A stretch of 64,000 bases of DNA, from the NCBI GenBank assembly GCA_014960805.1, contig CP063163.1, positions 2,932,001-2,996,000 of the forward strand, in the 5' to 3' direction. Each line of letters opens with the position of its first letter. Position 1 is the stretch's first letter. The position numbers were made by a program, and so were the translations under genes. The notes under the pieces were generated by a model. The model saw only the letters and a program-made list of their open reading frames with translations, was not told the DNA's origin and did no database searches. Below are positions 47,094 through 57,290 of the stretch, one piece after another. The stretch is from Cytobacillus suaedae. GTDB lineage: Bacteria; Bacillota; Bacilli; Bacillales; Bacillaceae_L.

Positions 47094-47489
47094 CTAGCCT
47101 TGATGCTCATATACAACGTTTTTCTTAAAGTCTATTGATATAATACCATATATTACTGTAAAGAACGAAAGTACAAGTGTATGCCAGAATCCGATTTGAA
47201 ATAATAAAATAAAAATTAAGATTACTGAATATCCCAAAGCTACATTTTTGAATGAATAGGATTGTTTTTTTACAATAAGAAGGGTTTGTATAATGGCATC
47301 CTTCAGAAGAATCGCATTCGAAATAAATGCAATTAATAAACAAATCATCGCTGCAAAAAATTGAAATGGATTTAATATAAATCCTATTAACAGTTCTGAA
47401 AGATTAAAAGGTTCTTCTATTTCAATTAGCCTTATAAAAAAGAAACCACTAAAAAAACCAATTACACCACATAACAATTTAAATAGCAT
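47094..47489 (-). CDS. Unassigned four-helix membrane protein at the ypbF position
   Basis: A 131-residue protein with about four transmembrane helices (roughly 3-21, 36-64, 80-103 and 104-120) and short charged loops. It occupies the place of ypbF between ypbE and ypbG, but I do not see the DUF2663 features I associate with YpbF, so it may be a replacement or a strongly diverged version. Start ATG 47489 follows AAGGAGG, a strong site. Cotranscription with ypbG is likely. Function unknown. Confidence 0.65.
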   Translation of the reverse strand: MLFKLLCGVIGFFSGFFFIRLIEIEEPFNLSELLIGFILNPFQFFAAMICLLIAFISNAILLKDAIIQTLLIVKKQSYSFKNVALGYSVILIFILLFQIGFWHTLVLSFFTVIYGIISIDFKKNVVYEHQG

Positions 47490-47692
47490 CGAAAAAACCT
47501 CCTTATTATACCCTTATGAGAATTGCAAAAATACATTCCACTGTTACATTTATCCCAAGAATATTTACTCCTAATTTTTGGTAACAACTTACTGACAAAA
47601 GGAATTTTTTTCAATTTATCTCATAATTATAAACTGACGTATTGTTTTTTGGTCATTAGGTATATTTCACATCAAGGAGGTTTACATCAGCG

Positions 47693-47923
47693 ATGACAAA
47701 ATTCACTAAAAAATACTACCCCTATGCAAGCCCATTTGATCCGTGTCCACCGATTCCAGTAAAAACATATTCTACTCCTCCGCATCTTTATATAGGATTT
47801 CAACCACCGAATCTACAACAGTTCTCACCTAAAGAGGCATTATGCGCAGGAACTTTATGGCCTGTTTTCTATGACCCTTACTACAACCCTTATGAAACTG
47901 CTAAAAGGGAGGGTGAACAATGA
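47693..47923 (+). CDS. cotJA: Spore coat associated protein CotJA
   Basis: A 76-residue, proline- and tyrosine-rich protein with KKYYPYASPFDPCPPIPVKT and the C-terminal LCAGTLWPVFYDPYYNPYE typical of CotJA. It heads the cotJABC operon; its stop overlaps the CotJB start by 4 bases (ATGA). Ribosome site AAGGAGG lies 11 bases ahead. In B. subtilis the operon is sigma-E dependent and its proteins are in the inner coat. I could not define a clear sigma-E promoter here. Confidence 0.94.
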   Translation: MTKFTKKYYPYASPFDPCPPIPVKTYSTPPHLYIGFQPPNLQQFSPKEALCAGTLWPVFYDPYYNPYETAKREGEQ

Positions 47924-48180
47924 AACAGTTACCGCCTGAGTATTATGCATTATTGGAAGAATTACAAGCTGTCGATTTCGTCCTTGTTGAGCTTACATTG
48001 TATCTAGATACTCATCCAACTGATTACCAAGCAATTCAACAATTTAATAATTTTGCCCTTCAAAGAAAGAAGCTTGCTAAACAGTACGAAGCCCAGTACG
48101 GTCCATTACTTCAATATGGGCATAGTTACTCAAATTATCCATGGGATTGGGACGATGTTCCTTGGCCATGGCAGGTTTAG
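47920..48180 (+). CDS. cotJB: Spore coat protein CotJB
   Basis: An 86-residue soluble protein, MKQLPPEYYALLEELQAVDFVL-type start (first part visible), with LYLDTHPTDYQAIQQFN and the tryptophan-rich tail NYPWDWDDVPWPWQV. Size and ends match CotJB. It is translated from an ATGA overlap with cotJA and is followed by cotJC after 50 bases. Confidence 0.94.
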   Translation: MKQLPPEYYALLEELQAVDFVLVELTLYLDTHPTDYQAIQQFNNFALQRKKLAKQYEAQYGPLLQYGHSYSNYPWDWDDVPWPWQV

Positions 48181-48230
48181 AAGAAGGACACGAAAGACCA
48201 TATAAAAAATAGGGGGAGGAATGAATTCAA

Positions 48231-48800
48231 ATGTGGGTTTATGAAAAGAAGCTTCAGTATCCAGTAAAAGTAAGTACATGTAATCCTACTCTGGCTAAAT
48301 ACTTAATTGAACAATATGGTGGTGCAGATGGAGAGTTAGCTGCAGCTTTAAGGTATTTAAATCAACGTTATACTATACCTGGTAAAGTAATTGGACTGTT
48401 AAACGATATTGGTACGGAGGAACTTGCTCATTTAGAAATGATTGCAACAATGATTTATAAACTTACCAAAGATGCTACACCAGAGCAAATGAAGGCAGCT
48501 GGATTAGCTCCACATTATGTGAACCATGACTCTGCCTTATTTTACCATAATGCTGCCGGCAATCCTTTTACAACAGAATATATTCAAGCTAAGGGTGACC
48601 CGATTGCCGATTTATATGAAGACATCGCAGCTGAAGAAAAGGCTCGTGCTACTTATCAATGGATTATTAATGTAAGTGATGATCCTGATTTAAATGATGG
48701 TCTTAGATTTTTAAGGGAGCGTGAAATTGTTCATTCACAGCGATTTAGAGAGGCAGTTGAGATATTAAAGGATGAACGTGATAAGAAAAAGTTCTTTTAA
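48231..48800 (+). CDS. cotJC: Spore coat protein CotJC, manganese-catalase family
   Basis: A 189-residue four-helix protein of the Mn-catalase family, with LAAALRYLNQRY, the metal-ligand stretch IGTEELAHLEMIATM (E-x-x-H), and the second set in DIAAEEKARATYQWI and EREIVHSQRF. Catalase activity is inferred from the family. GGGGGAGG lies about 9 bases ahead of ATG 48231. It is the last gene of cotJABC and converges on ypbE through a shared hairpin. Confidence 0.94.
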   Translation: MWVYEKKLQYPVKVSTCNPTLAKYLIEQYGGADGELAAALRYLNQRYTIPGKVIGLLNDIGTEELAHLEMIATMIYKLTKDATPEQMKAAGLAPHYVNHDSALFYHNAAGNPFTTEYIQAKGDPIADLYEDIAAEEKARATYQWIINVSDDPDLNDGLRFLREREIVHSQRFREAVEILKDERDKKKFF

Positions 48801-48814
48801 CGGAAATATAAAAT

Positions 48815-48846
48815 AAAGTAGCCTAACCGGAGGCTACTTTACTTTT
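48815..48846. terminator. Terminator between cotJC and ypbE
   Basis: A 10-bp perfect stem (AAAGTAGCCT with AGGCTACTTT) and a 6-base loop, with ACTTTT on the plus side and TTATTTTATATTT on the minus side. It can serve both convergent units. Confidence 0.88.
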
Positions 48847-48847
48847 C

Positions 48848-49519
48848 CTATTCTTTATCCTGCTCTAACGGAATTTCTAAGATTTGACCTTCGAATATTT
48901 TGGTTTGTTCTAGGTTATTCCACTCACGAATGATTTCTTCGCCTGCTCTGCTTTTATAATATTTTATCGAAATACTAAATAGCGTTTCTTCTGCTGTAAC
49001 TTTATGTGTAATTACCTTGTATTCTTGCTTGGTGGAATCTTTCGGTTCTGTTTGTTTAGGACTGTTATCTGACACATTAGTTATTGGTTGTTCTTCTTCA
49101 TTTTTACTTTCTGTGTCAACTGCTATTTCTTTTTCTTCTGTATCACTTCGACTCGGTTCCTCTACCTTCTCTGGTTCGTTAACAACATCCTCAGTGAGAT
49201 TTTCACTCTCTTCTGATACTCTTTCATCTTCATCAGGCTTTGCAAAATCAATGGTATCGTAATTCTCTGTTGAAACTTTAGGAACAATCGTCTTTAGTTC
49301 TTCTTTAAAATGAAAAGTATAGCTTAATATAAATATTGGTATAAGGACAAAAAACAAAGCTAAAAGACGAACAACTGGATACTTAAATCGAATTTTTGTC
49401 TTTTTTTTCTTATCTTTATGAATTTTACTTCTAGGTGGAAGTTTCTCTGATGAACTTCTTACAGTCTGTCTTAGTTTCTCTGCCTGATCATGAGTTGTAT
49501 CTTTATCCAAGATAATCAC
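48848..49519 (-). CDS. ypbE: LysM-domain membrane protein YpbE
   Basis: A 223-residue protein: a basic N-terminus (RSKIHKDKKKKTKIRFK), one transmembrane helix (about 50-68), a long acidic Glu/Ser/Thr-rich stalk (about 80-165) and a C-terminal LysM domain (about 172-216, THKVTAEETLFSISIKYY). It should sit in the membrane with LysM bound to peptidoglycan. Partner unknown. ypbD starts 2 bases upstream of it in transcription order, so they are cotranscribed. Confidence 0.85.
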   Translation of the reverse strand: MIILDKDTTHDQAEKLRQTVRSSSEKLPPRSKIHKDKKKKTKIRFKYPVVRLLALFFVLIPIFILSYTFHFKEELKTIVPKVSTENYDTIDFAKPDEDERVSEESENLTEDVVNEPEKVEEPSRSDTEEKEIAVDTESKNEEEQPITNVSDNSPKQTEPKDSTKQEYKVITHKVTAEETLFSISIKYYKSRAGEEIIREWNNLEQTKIFEGQILEIPLEQDKE

Positions 49520-49521
49520 CT

Positions 49522-50121
49522 CTATCCTTTTAATGAATGAACATAGTCGATTCTAATTTTTATTGCAAACACAAGATCTATTAAAAAGTGGGCAAAAAAT
49601 GTTACATATAGATTTTCGGTTATAAGATATAAGTACCCAAGTAAGAAACTAAGAATAATGACTGCCAAGAACAAAACCCATTTGTATAAATAACGTACAT
49701 GTAAAACTGCAAAAACAATACTGGCTATTACAATCCCAAAATGTGATTGAATGAGGCCACGAAACAGTAACTCCTCAGTAAAAGCTATGAGTAAACATAA
49801 CCAGAAAATATGAGGAATATTTCTTTTTTTAAAAACTAACTCATTAATGCCACCATCGTCATAATAACGTTTAGGAACATATCTCATCATCGCTAGGTCT
49901 ATGAGGATAACAACAAGTGCACTTCCTCCCCCATAAATTAAGATTTCCCTTATATCCAAAGTCCATAGGCTAAAAAACGAAGAAAAATCAGGAAATAAAA
50001 AAAAGCCTAATATTATGGAAATGATGATTAGTAGTCCTTGAGTTGCATAAAGGTGAAATAAAATTTGTCTGTCATTCAATCCTTTAACAATCTCAGCTTG
50101 TTTATTTTGCAATTCCTTCAC
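49522..50121 (-). CDS. ypbD: CPBP-family intramembrane protease YpbD
   Basis: A 199-residue membrane protein with about five helices and the CAAX/bacteriocin-processing (CPBP) motifs: EELLFRG (E-E-x-x-x-R), the helix [17 protein letters not shown] with conserved histidine, and [11 protein letters not shown]. Substrate unknown. The start overlaps the recS stop by 4 bases. Confidence 0.88.
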   Translation of the reverse strand: MKELQNKQAEIVKGLNDRQILFHLYATQGLLIIISIILGFFLFPDFSSFFSLWTLDIREILIYGGGSALVVILIDLAMMRYVPKRYYDDGGINELVFKKRNIPHIFWLCLLIAFTEELLFRGLIQSHFGIVIASIVFAVLHVRYLYKWVLFLAVIILSFLLGYLYLITENLYVTFFAHFLIDLVFAIKIRIDYVHSLKG

Positions 50122-51647
50122 TCACCTTTTAAGAGAATGCGACCAAGCTCTTCTCTCCAATCCGTAATGGTTTTATTTAGACTTTGTTTATTTTGCGTTT
50201 CAAATGTCCGAAAGTCTTCCGAACATATATCACAACAAATTAATGGTTTATCTAAAGGCTCTTCTCCAAAGTATCTTAGAATATGTTCCCTTCTACATAA
50301 ATTAGAAAACACCAATTTTTTCATGAAAATTAATTTTTCACTCTTAAGGTCATTTCTTTGTGTAATAATCCGGGAAATTTTATTGGTGACCTCTTCAACT
50401 GCAATTTCCTCCGTATTGAATTGGTCATCGAGAATGTTAAATTCCTTCAATTGATGTTTAATAAATCTCCAATAGTTCTCGTTTACATCTGCTTTATTAA
50501 TTATATCTTCTTCAATATCTTTCGTAATGTGTAAATTTCTATTATTTTTTAGCATTTCATTTAAACAGCTTAGAATTGTACGTATTGATTGAGTTGAAGG
50601 GAGTTCATACTGAATAAGTTGCTCAGGGATTTCTTCATCATTTGGACTATACAATAGAATAGCGATACTTGAATTTCCATCTCTCCCAGCACGCCCTATC
50701 TCTTGTATATAAGATTCAAGTTGCGAAGGTAGATGAAAGTGTATGACGTAACGTATATTCGGTTTGTTTATTCCCATTCCAAATGCACTAGTACAACAGA
50801 TTACTTCAAGCTGATTACTAAGAAACTGTTGTTGAATTAGCATGCGCTGCTCTTGCTCCATTCCTCCATGGTAATAAGCAACATTCTTTATCCCTTTTTC
50901 CAACAAGTAATTCGCAATATTCTCGGCCCAAAGTCTACTTGAGAAATATATAATTCCAGGTCCCTGAAGTTTCTGAACTCTATCAAGTAAGGTCAAAATT
51001 TTATCATCTAAAGAATGAGTTTTCTTCACCACAATTGCTATATTTTTACGATCAACTGAATGGATGTGTCTTTTTTCTTTAGTTAACAGTAACATGGATG
51101 AGATATCTTCAATAACTTGATCCGTTGCTGTAGCGGTTAAAGCTAAACAAGGAGGATTACCTAAAGTACGCTTGATATCTCCCAGTTTAGAGTAATCTGG
51201 CCTGAAATCATGTCCCCATTGTGAAATACAATGAGCTTCGTCAACAACAAATAAGGATATCCTACACCTCTTAAGAGCTGTGATTACCAAAGGTGACTGT
51301 AACATCTCAGGTGATGTAAAAATAAAACGATATTTGCGAAGGTCTTTGACAGCGCTCTGTTTTTCATAAAATGTCAGGAAACTATTTAAAGCAATAACAT
51401 CTTTTTCTCCATTTTTCTTTAGCTGTTGAACCTGATCTTCCATTAGGGATAATAATGGTGAAATGATTAAGGTTGTCCCTCCCATGATATAACTAGGAAG
51501 TTGATAACAAATTGATTTACCGCCCCCAGTTGGAAGCATAGCTAAAACATCGTGTCCTTCTAGTACATCTTGAATAATCTCCCTCTGACCAAACCTAAAA
51601 GAACTGTAATTAAATTTTCTTTTTAATACCTTTTCAAGTAGTTCCAT
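50118..51647 (-). CDS. recS: RecQ-family ATP-dependent DNA helicase RecS
   Basis: A 509-residue 3'-5' helicase with Walker [14 protein letters not shown], the DEAH box [19 protein letters not shown], motif [17 protein letters not shown] and FGMGINKPN, followed by a zinc-binding cysteine set (CRRE...CCDICSE). It lacks an HRDC domain, as RecS does, in contrast to the longer RecQ. ATG 51647 was chosen as the family start. It overlaps ypbB by 14 bases. Confidence 0.92.
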   Translation of the reverse strand: MELLEKVLKRKFNYSSFRFGQREIIQDVLEGHDVLAMLPTGGGKSICYQLPSYIMGGTTLIISPLLSLMEDQVQQLKKNGEKDVIALNSFLTFYEKQSAVKDLRKYRFIFTSPEMLQSPLVITALKRCRISLFVVDEAHCISQWGHDFRPDYSKLGDIKRTLGNPPCLALTATATDQVIEDISSMLLLTKEKRHIHSVDRKNIAIVVKKTHSLDDKILTLLDRVQKLQGPGIIYFSSRLWAENIANYLLEKGIKNVAYYHGGMEQEQRMLIQQQFLSNQLEVICCTSAFGMGINKPNIRYVIHFHLPSQLESYIQEIGRAGRDGNSSIAILLYSPNDEEIPEQLIQYELPSTQSIRTILSCLNEMLKNNRNLHITKDIEEDIINKADVNENYWRFIKHQLKEFNILDDQFNTEEIAVEEVTNKISRIITQRNDLKSEKLIFMKKLVFSNLCRREHILRYFGEEPLDKPLICCDICSEDFRTFETQNKQSLNKTITDWREELGRILLKGE

Positions 51648-52704
51648 TACGTCCACCACTTTTAGCTAACACGAGTCTGATTTGAAAATAAGACACATGA
51701 TCACCAAGCTTTTCCTTTATAGGCTTTATTTTATTGGTTTGAAAGGTCTCCTGAAGAGCACGTATCTCTTGTTCGATTTCTGTTGAAACAAATCTAGATA
51801 TTGAGAAATTATCCACACTTTGTGCAATCTCAACTAAATGGTCTTCAACTGTATTTTCTTTTATTCCCCGAATATGGGCAATTTCTTTAATCGTCTTTCC
51901 CGCTTTTAAATATTTTAAGGTTTCAGAAGATGAAACTGTCAAATTCAATTGATCAAACAAATCATTTGCTAAATTATATAAGTACGGATAACTACCTGAA
52001 TCAGATTCAATTTTCATTAGGAACGTATGCAATACATTATGGAATAATAAATATACTCTAGTTACTTCTATTTTGTTTATGTGAGAAAGTTGTTCAAATG
52101 TATAACCAATTCGCCCATAACCTGTTAGTCGATTCACAAATAAAAGTGCTTCATTGTTAGAAGTAAAAGACAATATGTCACTTACCTCTGTGTGAATCTT
52201 TTCGGCCAACTCATCCCGCTTTAACCCAGACCTTAAAATATAATTCTTTACGAAATGCAATACAGCAGAATCTTGATTTATTGTGGTATACTGTGTTTCG
52301 CGGTGGATTAGATTAGAAAGTACTTGGATAAGTAAAGATAAACGTTCCCAAAACACCAATCCTCTTTGATAATATTTCCATCCATGAAGATTCGCTGGTA
52401 ACGGAAATGTACTCTCATATTCAACAAGGTAATTCTTTCCCTCTTCTGTAATTAAAAACTTATTTTCATTCACATAAGTAATTAATTTATGTTGTTGTAA
52501 AAGTTTAATAACTTCTTCTAGTTCATCTCTAGTAAGGGTTGGGAACAGAGAGAAAAGGTGTGAAACATTAAAAAGGTTCGAATCAAAGATCGTCTGGGAC
52601 GATTTTTTCCCTGTTAGTAAATGATAAATACCATAGATACTTCTTTCCCCATTAAATTTTAATAAGGAAAATAAAATAATGTACGACCGATCATTTAATC
52701 TCAT
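51634..52704 (-). CDS. ypbB: Helix-turn-helix domain protein YpbB
   Basis: A 356-residue soluble protein with an N-terminal winged-helix-like part and a C-terminal helix-turn-helix domain ([28 protein letters not shown], read in parts, about 270-297) of the type often attached to RecQ helicases in other bacteria. Here it is a separate gene directly ahead of recS with overlapping ends, so it may act as a partner of RecS. It diverges from fer. Function is unproven. Confidence 0.88.
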   Translation of the reverse strand: MRLNDRSYIILFSLLKFNGERSIYGIYHLLTGKKSSQTIFDSNLFNVSHLFSLFPTLTRDELEEVIKLLQQHKLITYVNENKFLITEEGKNYLVEYESTFPLPANLHGWKYYQRGLVFWERLSLLIQVLSNLIHRETQYTTINQDSAVLHFVKNYILRSGLKRDELAEKIHTEVSDILSFTSNNEALLFVNRLTGYGRIGYTFEQLSHINKIEVTRVYLLFHNVLHTFLMKIESDSGSYPYLYNLANDLFDQLNLTVSSSETLKYLKAGKTIKEIAHIRGIKENTVEDHLVEIAQSVDNFSISRFVSTEIEQEIRALQETFQTNKIKPIKEKLGDHVSYFQIRLVLAKSGGRNGTT

Positions 52705-52885
52705 CTCTTCACCCAGCTTAACTCGACAGAATACATACTGCTATTGTCGAAAAAAATCATACTTGCACTTATTGTATCAAATTATAGTCTTAATTCGGTA
52801 GGTTTAGAATTAAAAAAAATGTGAAATATAATAAGTGGAAACTAAGGAATTCCTTTTGTGATAAGCATTCTCATTGACTTTTCTA

Positions 52886-52914
52886 TTGAAAAGTTTTGAA
52901 AACACGATTACAAT
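52886..52914 (+). promoter_or_regulatory. Probable sigma-A promoter of fer
   Basis: TTGAAA (52886-52891), a 17-base spacer and TACAAT (52909-52914), each close to consensus, about 115 bases ahead of fer. It lies in the 324-base ypbB-fer divergent gap, which is otherwise plain AT-rich sequence. Confidence 0.7.
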
Positions 52915-52947
52915 AAGTGTTGAGGATACGTTTCCACCTAATAGTAA

Positions 52948-53277
<330 letters not shown>

Positions 53278-53290
53278 TACTCTGTAATTT

Positions 53291-53320
53291 AACCCTCTGG
53301 ATTTTTCAGGGGGTTTTGTT
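53291..53320 (+). terminator. Intrinsic terminator after fer
   Basis: AACCCTCTG pairs with CAGGGGGTT (one G-U pair), followed by TTGTTATTT, 13 bases past the fer stop. Confidence 0.85.
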
Positions 53321-53355
53321 ATTTACATATATAAACAAAAAAGGCTAAGTTCTAA

Positions 53356-53384
53356 TTGACAGGCACTATGTTATATGATAAATT
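53356..53384 (+). promoter_or_regulatory. Probable serA promoter
   Basis: A consensus TTGACA (53356-53361), 17 bases, then TAAATT (53379-53384, four of six consensus bases), 43 bases ahead of the serA start. No leader structure is seen. Confidence 0.6.
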
Positions 53385-53426
53385 ATCCGAATATTGCGTT
53401 AACATTCTAGAAGGAGGTTGGTAAAT

Positions 53427-55001
53427 ATGTTTCAAGTCTTAGTAGCTGATTCAATAAGCGAAGAAGGGTTAGCTCCTTTAATTGGTAAAGACTCTATTCG
53501 AGTTGTTCAGCATAAGGTTTCTGAGGTAGAGGGAAAATTACACGAGTTTGATGCCCTCTTAGTTAGAAGTGCAACTACCGTTACGGAAGATCTCCTTTCT
53601 AAAATGAAGAACCTAAAAATTATTGCTAGAGCAGGTGTAGGTGTTGACAATATAGATGTCACGGCTGCGACAAAAAGAGGGGTAGTTGTCATAAATGCCC
53701 CTGACGGCAATACTCTATCTACAGCTGAACATACATTTGCAATGATGACCTCACTTGTTCGACACATCCCTCAAGCTCATATATCTGTGAAATCTAGAGA
53801 ATGGAACCGTACCTCTTTTGTAGGAACTGAATTGGCAGGAAAGTGCCTTGGTATCATTGGTTTAGGTAGAATCGGAACTGAAATTGCTAAGAGAGCTAGA
53901 GCATTTTCTATGACTGTTCATGTGTATGACCCATTCCTTACTCAATCAAAAGCTGAAGATTTAGGAGTAATTTCTACCTCATTGGATGATGTATTAATTT
54001 TTTCAGATATTATTACTGTCCATACTCCACTAACCAAAGAGACGAAAGGTTTACTAAGCTATGATAACCTAGCTAAAACAAAAAAAGGGGTATATGTTAT
54101 TAATTGTGCAAGAGGTGGAATCATCGACGAACAAGCACTAGTTTCTTATCTAGAAAATGGGCATGTTGCAGGAGCTGCGCTTGATGTGTTTGAAGTTGAA
54201 CCTCCTCTAGACAATAGACTACTAGAATTTGAACAAGTGATTGTTACACCTCATCTCGGTGCATCAACAAAGGAAGCACAACTAAATGTTGCTGCGCAAG
54301 TTGCAAAAGAAATTGTACATTTCTTTGAAGGTAAGCCAGTCACTTCCTCAATAAACCTTCCTACCTTATCTAAAGAAGTTTTCGAAAAGATTCAACCTTA
54401 TTATGATCTAGCTAATAAAATGGGTTTACTATTGTCGCAATGCATGAAGGAAGCAGTAAGTGAGGTCAACATTACTTATGCAGGACTTGTTACTGAATTA
54501 GAAACCAGCTTTATCTCTAAAAGTTTGTTGTCAGGGTTTCTAAAGTCAAGAGTTGCATCAACAGTGAACGAAGTAAACGCAGCTCTTATTGCTAAAGAAA
54601 GAGGAATTACTTTTGGAGAGTCCTATTCTTCAAGTACTTCAAGTTTTTCAAACTCAATTACAGTTAAAGTTATTGGTGAAAAGAGTTCCTTTACAATCCA
54701 AGGAATTTATGTTGCGGACTACGGGATGCGAATTGTAATGTTAAATGAGTTTAAAATTGACTTTAATCCAAGTGGACATCTGCTATGTATTCAGCACACA
54801 GATCGACCTGGGGTTATTGGTAGAGTAGGAAAGCTATTAGGAGATATTGAGGTAAACATCGCTACCATGCAGGTTGGACGCAAAGAGATAGGCGGTGAGG
54901 CAATAATGATTTTATCATTTGATACCCCACTACAAGATGATACAGTTAAAACCCTTCAGAAATCGCAGGATATTGTTTCAGTTAGAAAGATTGATTTATA
55001 A
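53427..55001 (+). CDS. serA: D-3-phosphoglycerate dehydrogenase
   Basis: First committed step of serine synthesis, oxidising 3-phosphoglycerate with NAD. The 524-residue protein has the substrate and NAD-binding domains (LGIIGLGRIGTEIAKRA near 146-162, the catalytic Arg/Glu/His in NCARGGIIDE, EPP and TPHLGAST), an intervening domain and a C-terminal ACT domain (about 452-524, LCIQHTDRPGVIGRVGKLLG) for serine feedback. ATG 53427 follows AAGGAGG. It is a single-gene plus-strand unit. Confidence 0.96.
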   Translation: MFQVLVADSISEEGLAPLIGKDSIRVVQHKVSEVEGKLHEFDALLVRSATTVTEDLLSKMKNLKIIARAGVGVDNIDVTAATKRGVVVINAPDGNTLSTAEHTFAMMTSLVRHIPQAHISVKSREWNRTSFVGTELAGKCLGIIGLGRIGTEIAKRARAFSMTVHVYDPFLTQSKAEDLGVISTSLDDVLIFSDIITVHTPLTKETKGLLSYDNLAKTKKGVYVINCARGGIIDEQALVSYLENGHVAGAALDVFEVEPPLDNRLLEFEQVIVTPHLGASTKEAQLNVAAQVAKEIVHFFEGKPVTSSINLPTLSKEVFEKIQPYYDLANKMGLLLSQCMKEAVSEVNITYAGLVTELETSFISKSLLSGFLKSRVASTVNEVNAALIAKERGITFGESYSSSTSSFSNSITVKVIGEKSSFTIQGIYVADYGMRIVMLNEFKIDFNPSGHLLCIQHTDRPGVIGRVGKLLGDIEVNIATMQVGRKEIGGEAIMILSFDTPLQDDTVKTLQKSQDIVSVRKIDL

Positions 55002-55018
55002 CTAAGAAACTCATAATA

Positions 55019-55075
55019 GGCTGTCTGCAAAGCTAAAGTGTTAGACTTTGAAGGCAGCCATATTCTATATTTGAT
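55019..55075 (+). terminator. Hairpin after serA, probable terminator
   Basis: GGCTGTCT pairs with AGGCAGCC (one G-U), then after one mismatch CAAAG pairs with CTTTG. The stem is strong, but the following sequence (ATATTCTATATTTG) is only moderately T-rich. Confidence 0.6.
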
Positions 55076-55110
55076 TTCTTACAGATTGTATTTAGATTGT
55101 AATCATACTA

Positions 55111-55326
55111 TAGTCCGTTGATTTCCGGTCCAGGCACTTGCTTTCCGCGGAAATTATTAAAAAATCCCAACTACCAGCTTTTTCAAGGACAAATTCCCAT
55201 CGGGAGGAAAAGGAAGGTTATTTTCACTGCCGTGAAAAAACCCACTCCTCGACGTTCCTTCTGTGGGGTCTCGACCTTTCCTCTACGTCCCGCAGGAGTC
55301 AAGTGCCTTCCCCTCCAATCAACTCT
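55111..55326 (+). repeat. Interspersed palindromic element, copy 7 (modules A and B)
   Basis: The longest copy, 216 bases. The left block ends at CTTTCCGCGG. A degenerate module A follows (55151-55203, including ATTCCCATCGGG as in copy 1). Then comes module B (55212-55243, GGAAGGTTATTTTCAC with GTGAAAAAACC, as in copy 4). The normal middle and right blocks follow (GGGGTCTCGACCTTTCCTCT, CCGCAGGAGTCAAGTGCCTT). It lies between serA and the PHP gene. Confidence 0.92.
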
Positions 55327-55391
55327 GTGACTGGAATACAACGAAGGGGAAATAAAACATGACTATTATTTCTTTTTCTCCCATTCTATTT

Positions 55392-56201
55392 TTAGAATTT
55401 AACTTCTTTACGTTCACCTTTTGAAAAGGTCATAATTGTTGTATACCCTACTTGTCTTGCTAGTTGAATGGCTTGGTCATAATCTGCTCCTACATGCTCG
55501 GGGACGTGCGCGTCAGATGAAAAGACAATTGGAATCCCTTTGGTATAGCACATCTCTAATAATTTTTTATCAGGATATAAACTTTTAGTTTGCTTTCGTA
55601 GACCGGCTGTACTAATCTCTACACACGTTTTGGAATTAGCCAGAGCAGTGGTAGCACGATTGTATTGCTCAAGTAAAAACTCTTCGTCTTTTGGGACGTA
55701 ATTAAATATTTTAACCAGGTCAAGATGTCCAACGATATCAAAGAGGTTTGATTGTGCAAGTGTTTCTACTTGGTCATAATATCTGCGATAGATTGTATAA
55801 AGGTCACGTTTTTCCCATTCAGTTCTAAACTCGGCTAGATCAATACCAAAATTGTCTATCCAATGAATTGATCCGATGACATAGTCAAATTGATATGTTT
55901 TTATGAACTTACTCATTTCCTCGTGCTTCCCAGGAGTATAATCCATTTCTATCGACATCTTCACATCAATGTTTTGATTCCAGGCATCATAAAACAGCTG
56001 GACATAATCCTTCATATCGTATATCCGTCTATCTTCTATCCAGGGATTACTTAAAATATCTTTCGTTTGATAAAAGTGATACGCATGTTCAGAGATACCA
56101 AAATGATTAATTCCTTTTTCAGCAGCTGTATTCGTAAATTGAGTAAGGTAATCTAATGATAACGTGCCCCGCTCTAAGTGGTTATGATAATCCGTCAGCA
56201 T
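55392..56201 (-). CDS. PHP-domain phosphatase, histidinol-phosphatase (HisJ/HisK) family
   Basis: A 269-residue metal-dependent phosphoesterase of the PHP superfamily. The metal ligands follow the family: YHNH near the start (H6, H8), SEHAYHF, MSIEMDY, GSIHWID, GHLDLVK and SSDAHVPEHVG. The nearest known role is histidinol-phosphate hydrolysis in histidine synthesis, but no other histidine gene of this kind is near (hisC is 46 kb away), so substrate is uncertain. ATG 56201 follows AGGAGA. Confidence 0.85.
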   Translation of the reverse strand: MLTDYHNHLERGTLSLDYLTQFTNTAAEKGINHFGISEHAYHFYQTKDILSNPWIEDRRIYDMKDYVQLFYDAWNQNIDVKMSIEMDYTPGKHEEMSKFIKTYQFDYVIGSIHWIDNFGIDLAEFRTEWEKRDLYTIYRRYYDQVETLAQSNLFDIVGHLDLVKIFNYVPKDEEFLLEQYNRATTALANSKTCVEISTAGLRKQTKSLYPDKKLLEMCYTKGIPIVFSSDAHVPEHVGADYDQAIQLARQVGYTTIMTFSKGERKEVKF

Positions 56202-56303
56202 ACTTGTAATCTCCTCTCCCATTTTAAGCAAATACTTTTTACTTAATTATATAGTTGGCTATTACAATTACAATAAGCTGAAAGAGTTTCATTCAATTCA
56301 CTG

Positions 56304-57290
56304 TTACTTACTATTTATGATCAATATTTGATTTGGATGAACGATATTTCGTGTAAGGTTATTCACTTCTTTAATTTTTTCAACAGTCGTACCCGTTTTA
56401 GCTGCTATCTCCGGTAATGTATCTCCCGATTTCACAACATATACTTCATCCATCGTTGGATGTAATATCAATTCTTGACCTATCATTAATAAATCACTAT
56501 TTAAATTATTCCATTTCATAATAGAATCAATCGAAACGAGGTATTCCTGTGAAATATCCCATAATGTTTCATTAGGCTTAACAATAATTTTTTTACCATT
56601 CGAGTTATATTCTTTTTTCTCAGATAAGCTTGCGACGACCATTGAACTTGAAAGCAACTGACCTGCCTCATATTCTAATAAATTCCAACCATCAAATAAT
56701 TCCTCTTCATAAACCGAACCTAAAGAGTAAGTAGCGGCATTTGTTGTATCTTCTTCTGATACCGTTGAATCATTTGATACAAGCATTTCATCTACATTTA
56801 AAACCATTAAAGGATCAATAGAATTATTTTTCTTGTAATTCCACTCACCAAAATGCACCTCGAAATGGAGATGCGCCCCTGTAGACCTGCCTGTACTACC
56901 TATTTCACCAATCTTTTCGCCTCTTTTTACATAGTCACCTTCTTTAACATCCCGCTTACTAAGGTGAGCATAGACTGTCTCAAAACCACTCGGATGAGCA
57001 ATAAAAACTACGTGACCATATGTATATGAATAATACGATTTTTTTACAATGCCTTCATCAACAGAATATGTATCTGCTCCAGTTGGTGCTGCTATATCAA
57101 TTCCTTTATGCTTTCCTGCTCTTGTACCATAGTAATCAGTTATTTCACCTGCAACTGGCCATACCCAATTTTCTGCTTTATCTTCATAAGAGATTGTATG
57201 CGCGCTAATTGTTCGACCTCCGATAAATAATAGCCCTATGCAAATTCCCATAATAACTACTACAGCTAGACGTCTTATTAGATCTTGCAT
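56304..57290 (-). CDS. Exported M23 metallopeptidase with two LysM domains
   Basis: A 328-residue cell-wall peptidase. An N-terminal transmembrane or signal segment (about 8-30) is followed directly by the M23/LytM domain (44-175) with complete zinc motifs: HKGID (H61, D65) and HLH (H140, H142), plus H109. Two LysM domains follow at about 233-277 and 283-327. The order peptidase then LysM is the reverse of many hydrolases. Not cleanly matched to a named B. subtilis gene; it could act in sporulation or daughter-cell separation. It stands alone between the PHP gene and rsiX. Confidence 0.85.
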   Translation of the reverse strand: MQDLIRRLAVVVIMGICIGLLFIGGRTISAHTISYEDKAENWVWPVAGEITDYYGTRAGKHKGIDIAAPTGADTYSVDEGIVKKSYYSYTYGHVVFIAHPSGFETVYAHLSKRDVKEGDYVKRGEKIGEIGSTGRSTGAHLHFEVHFGEWNYKKNNSIDPLMVLNVDEMLVSNDSTVSEEDTTNAATYSLGSVYEEELFDGWNLLEYEAGQLLSSSMVVASLSEKKEYNSNGKKIIVKPNETLWDISQEYLVSIDSIMKWNNLNSDLLMIGQELILHPTMDEVYVVKSGDTLPEIAAKTGTTVEKIKEVNNLTRNIVHPNQILIINSK

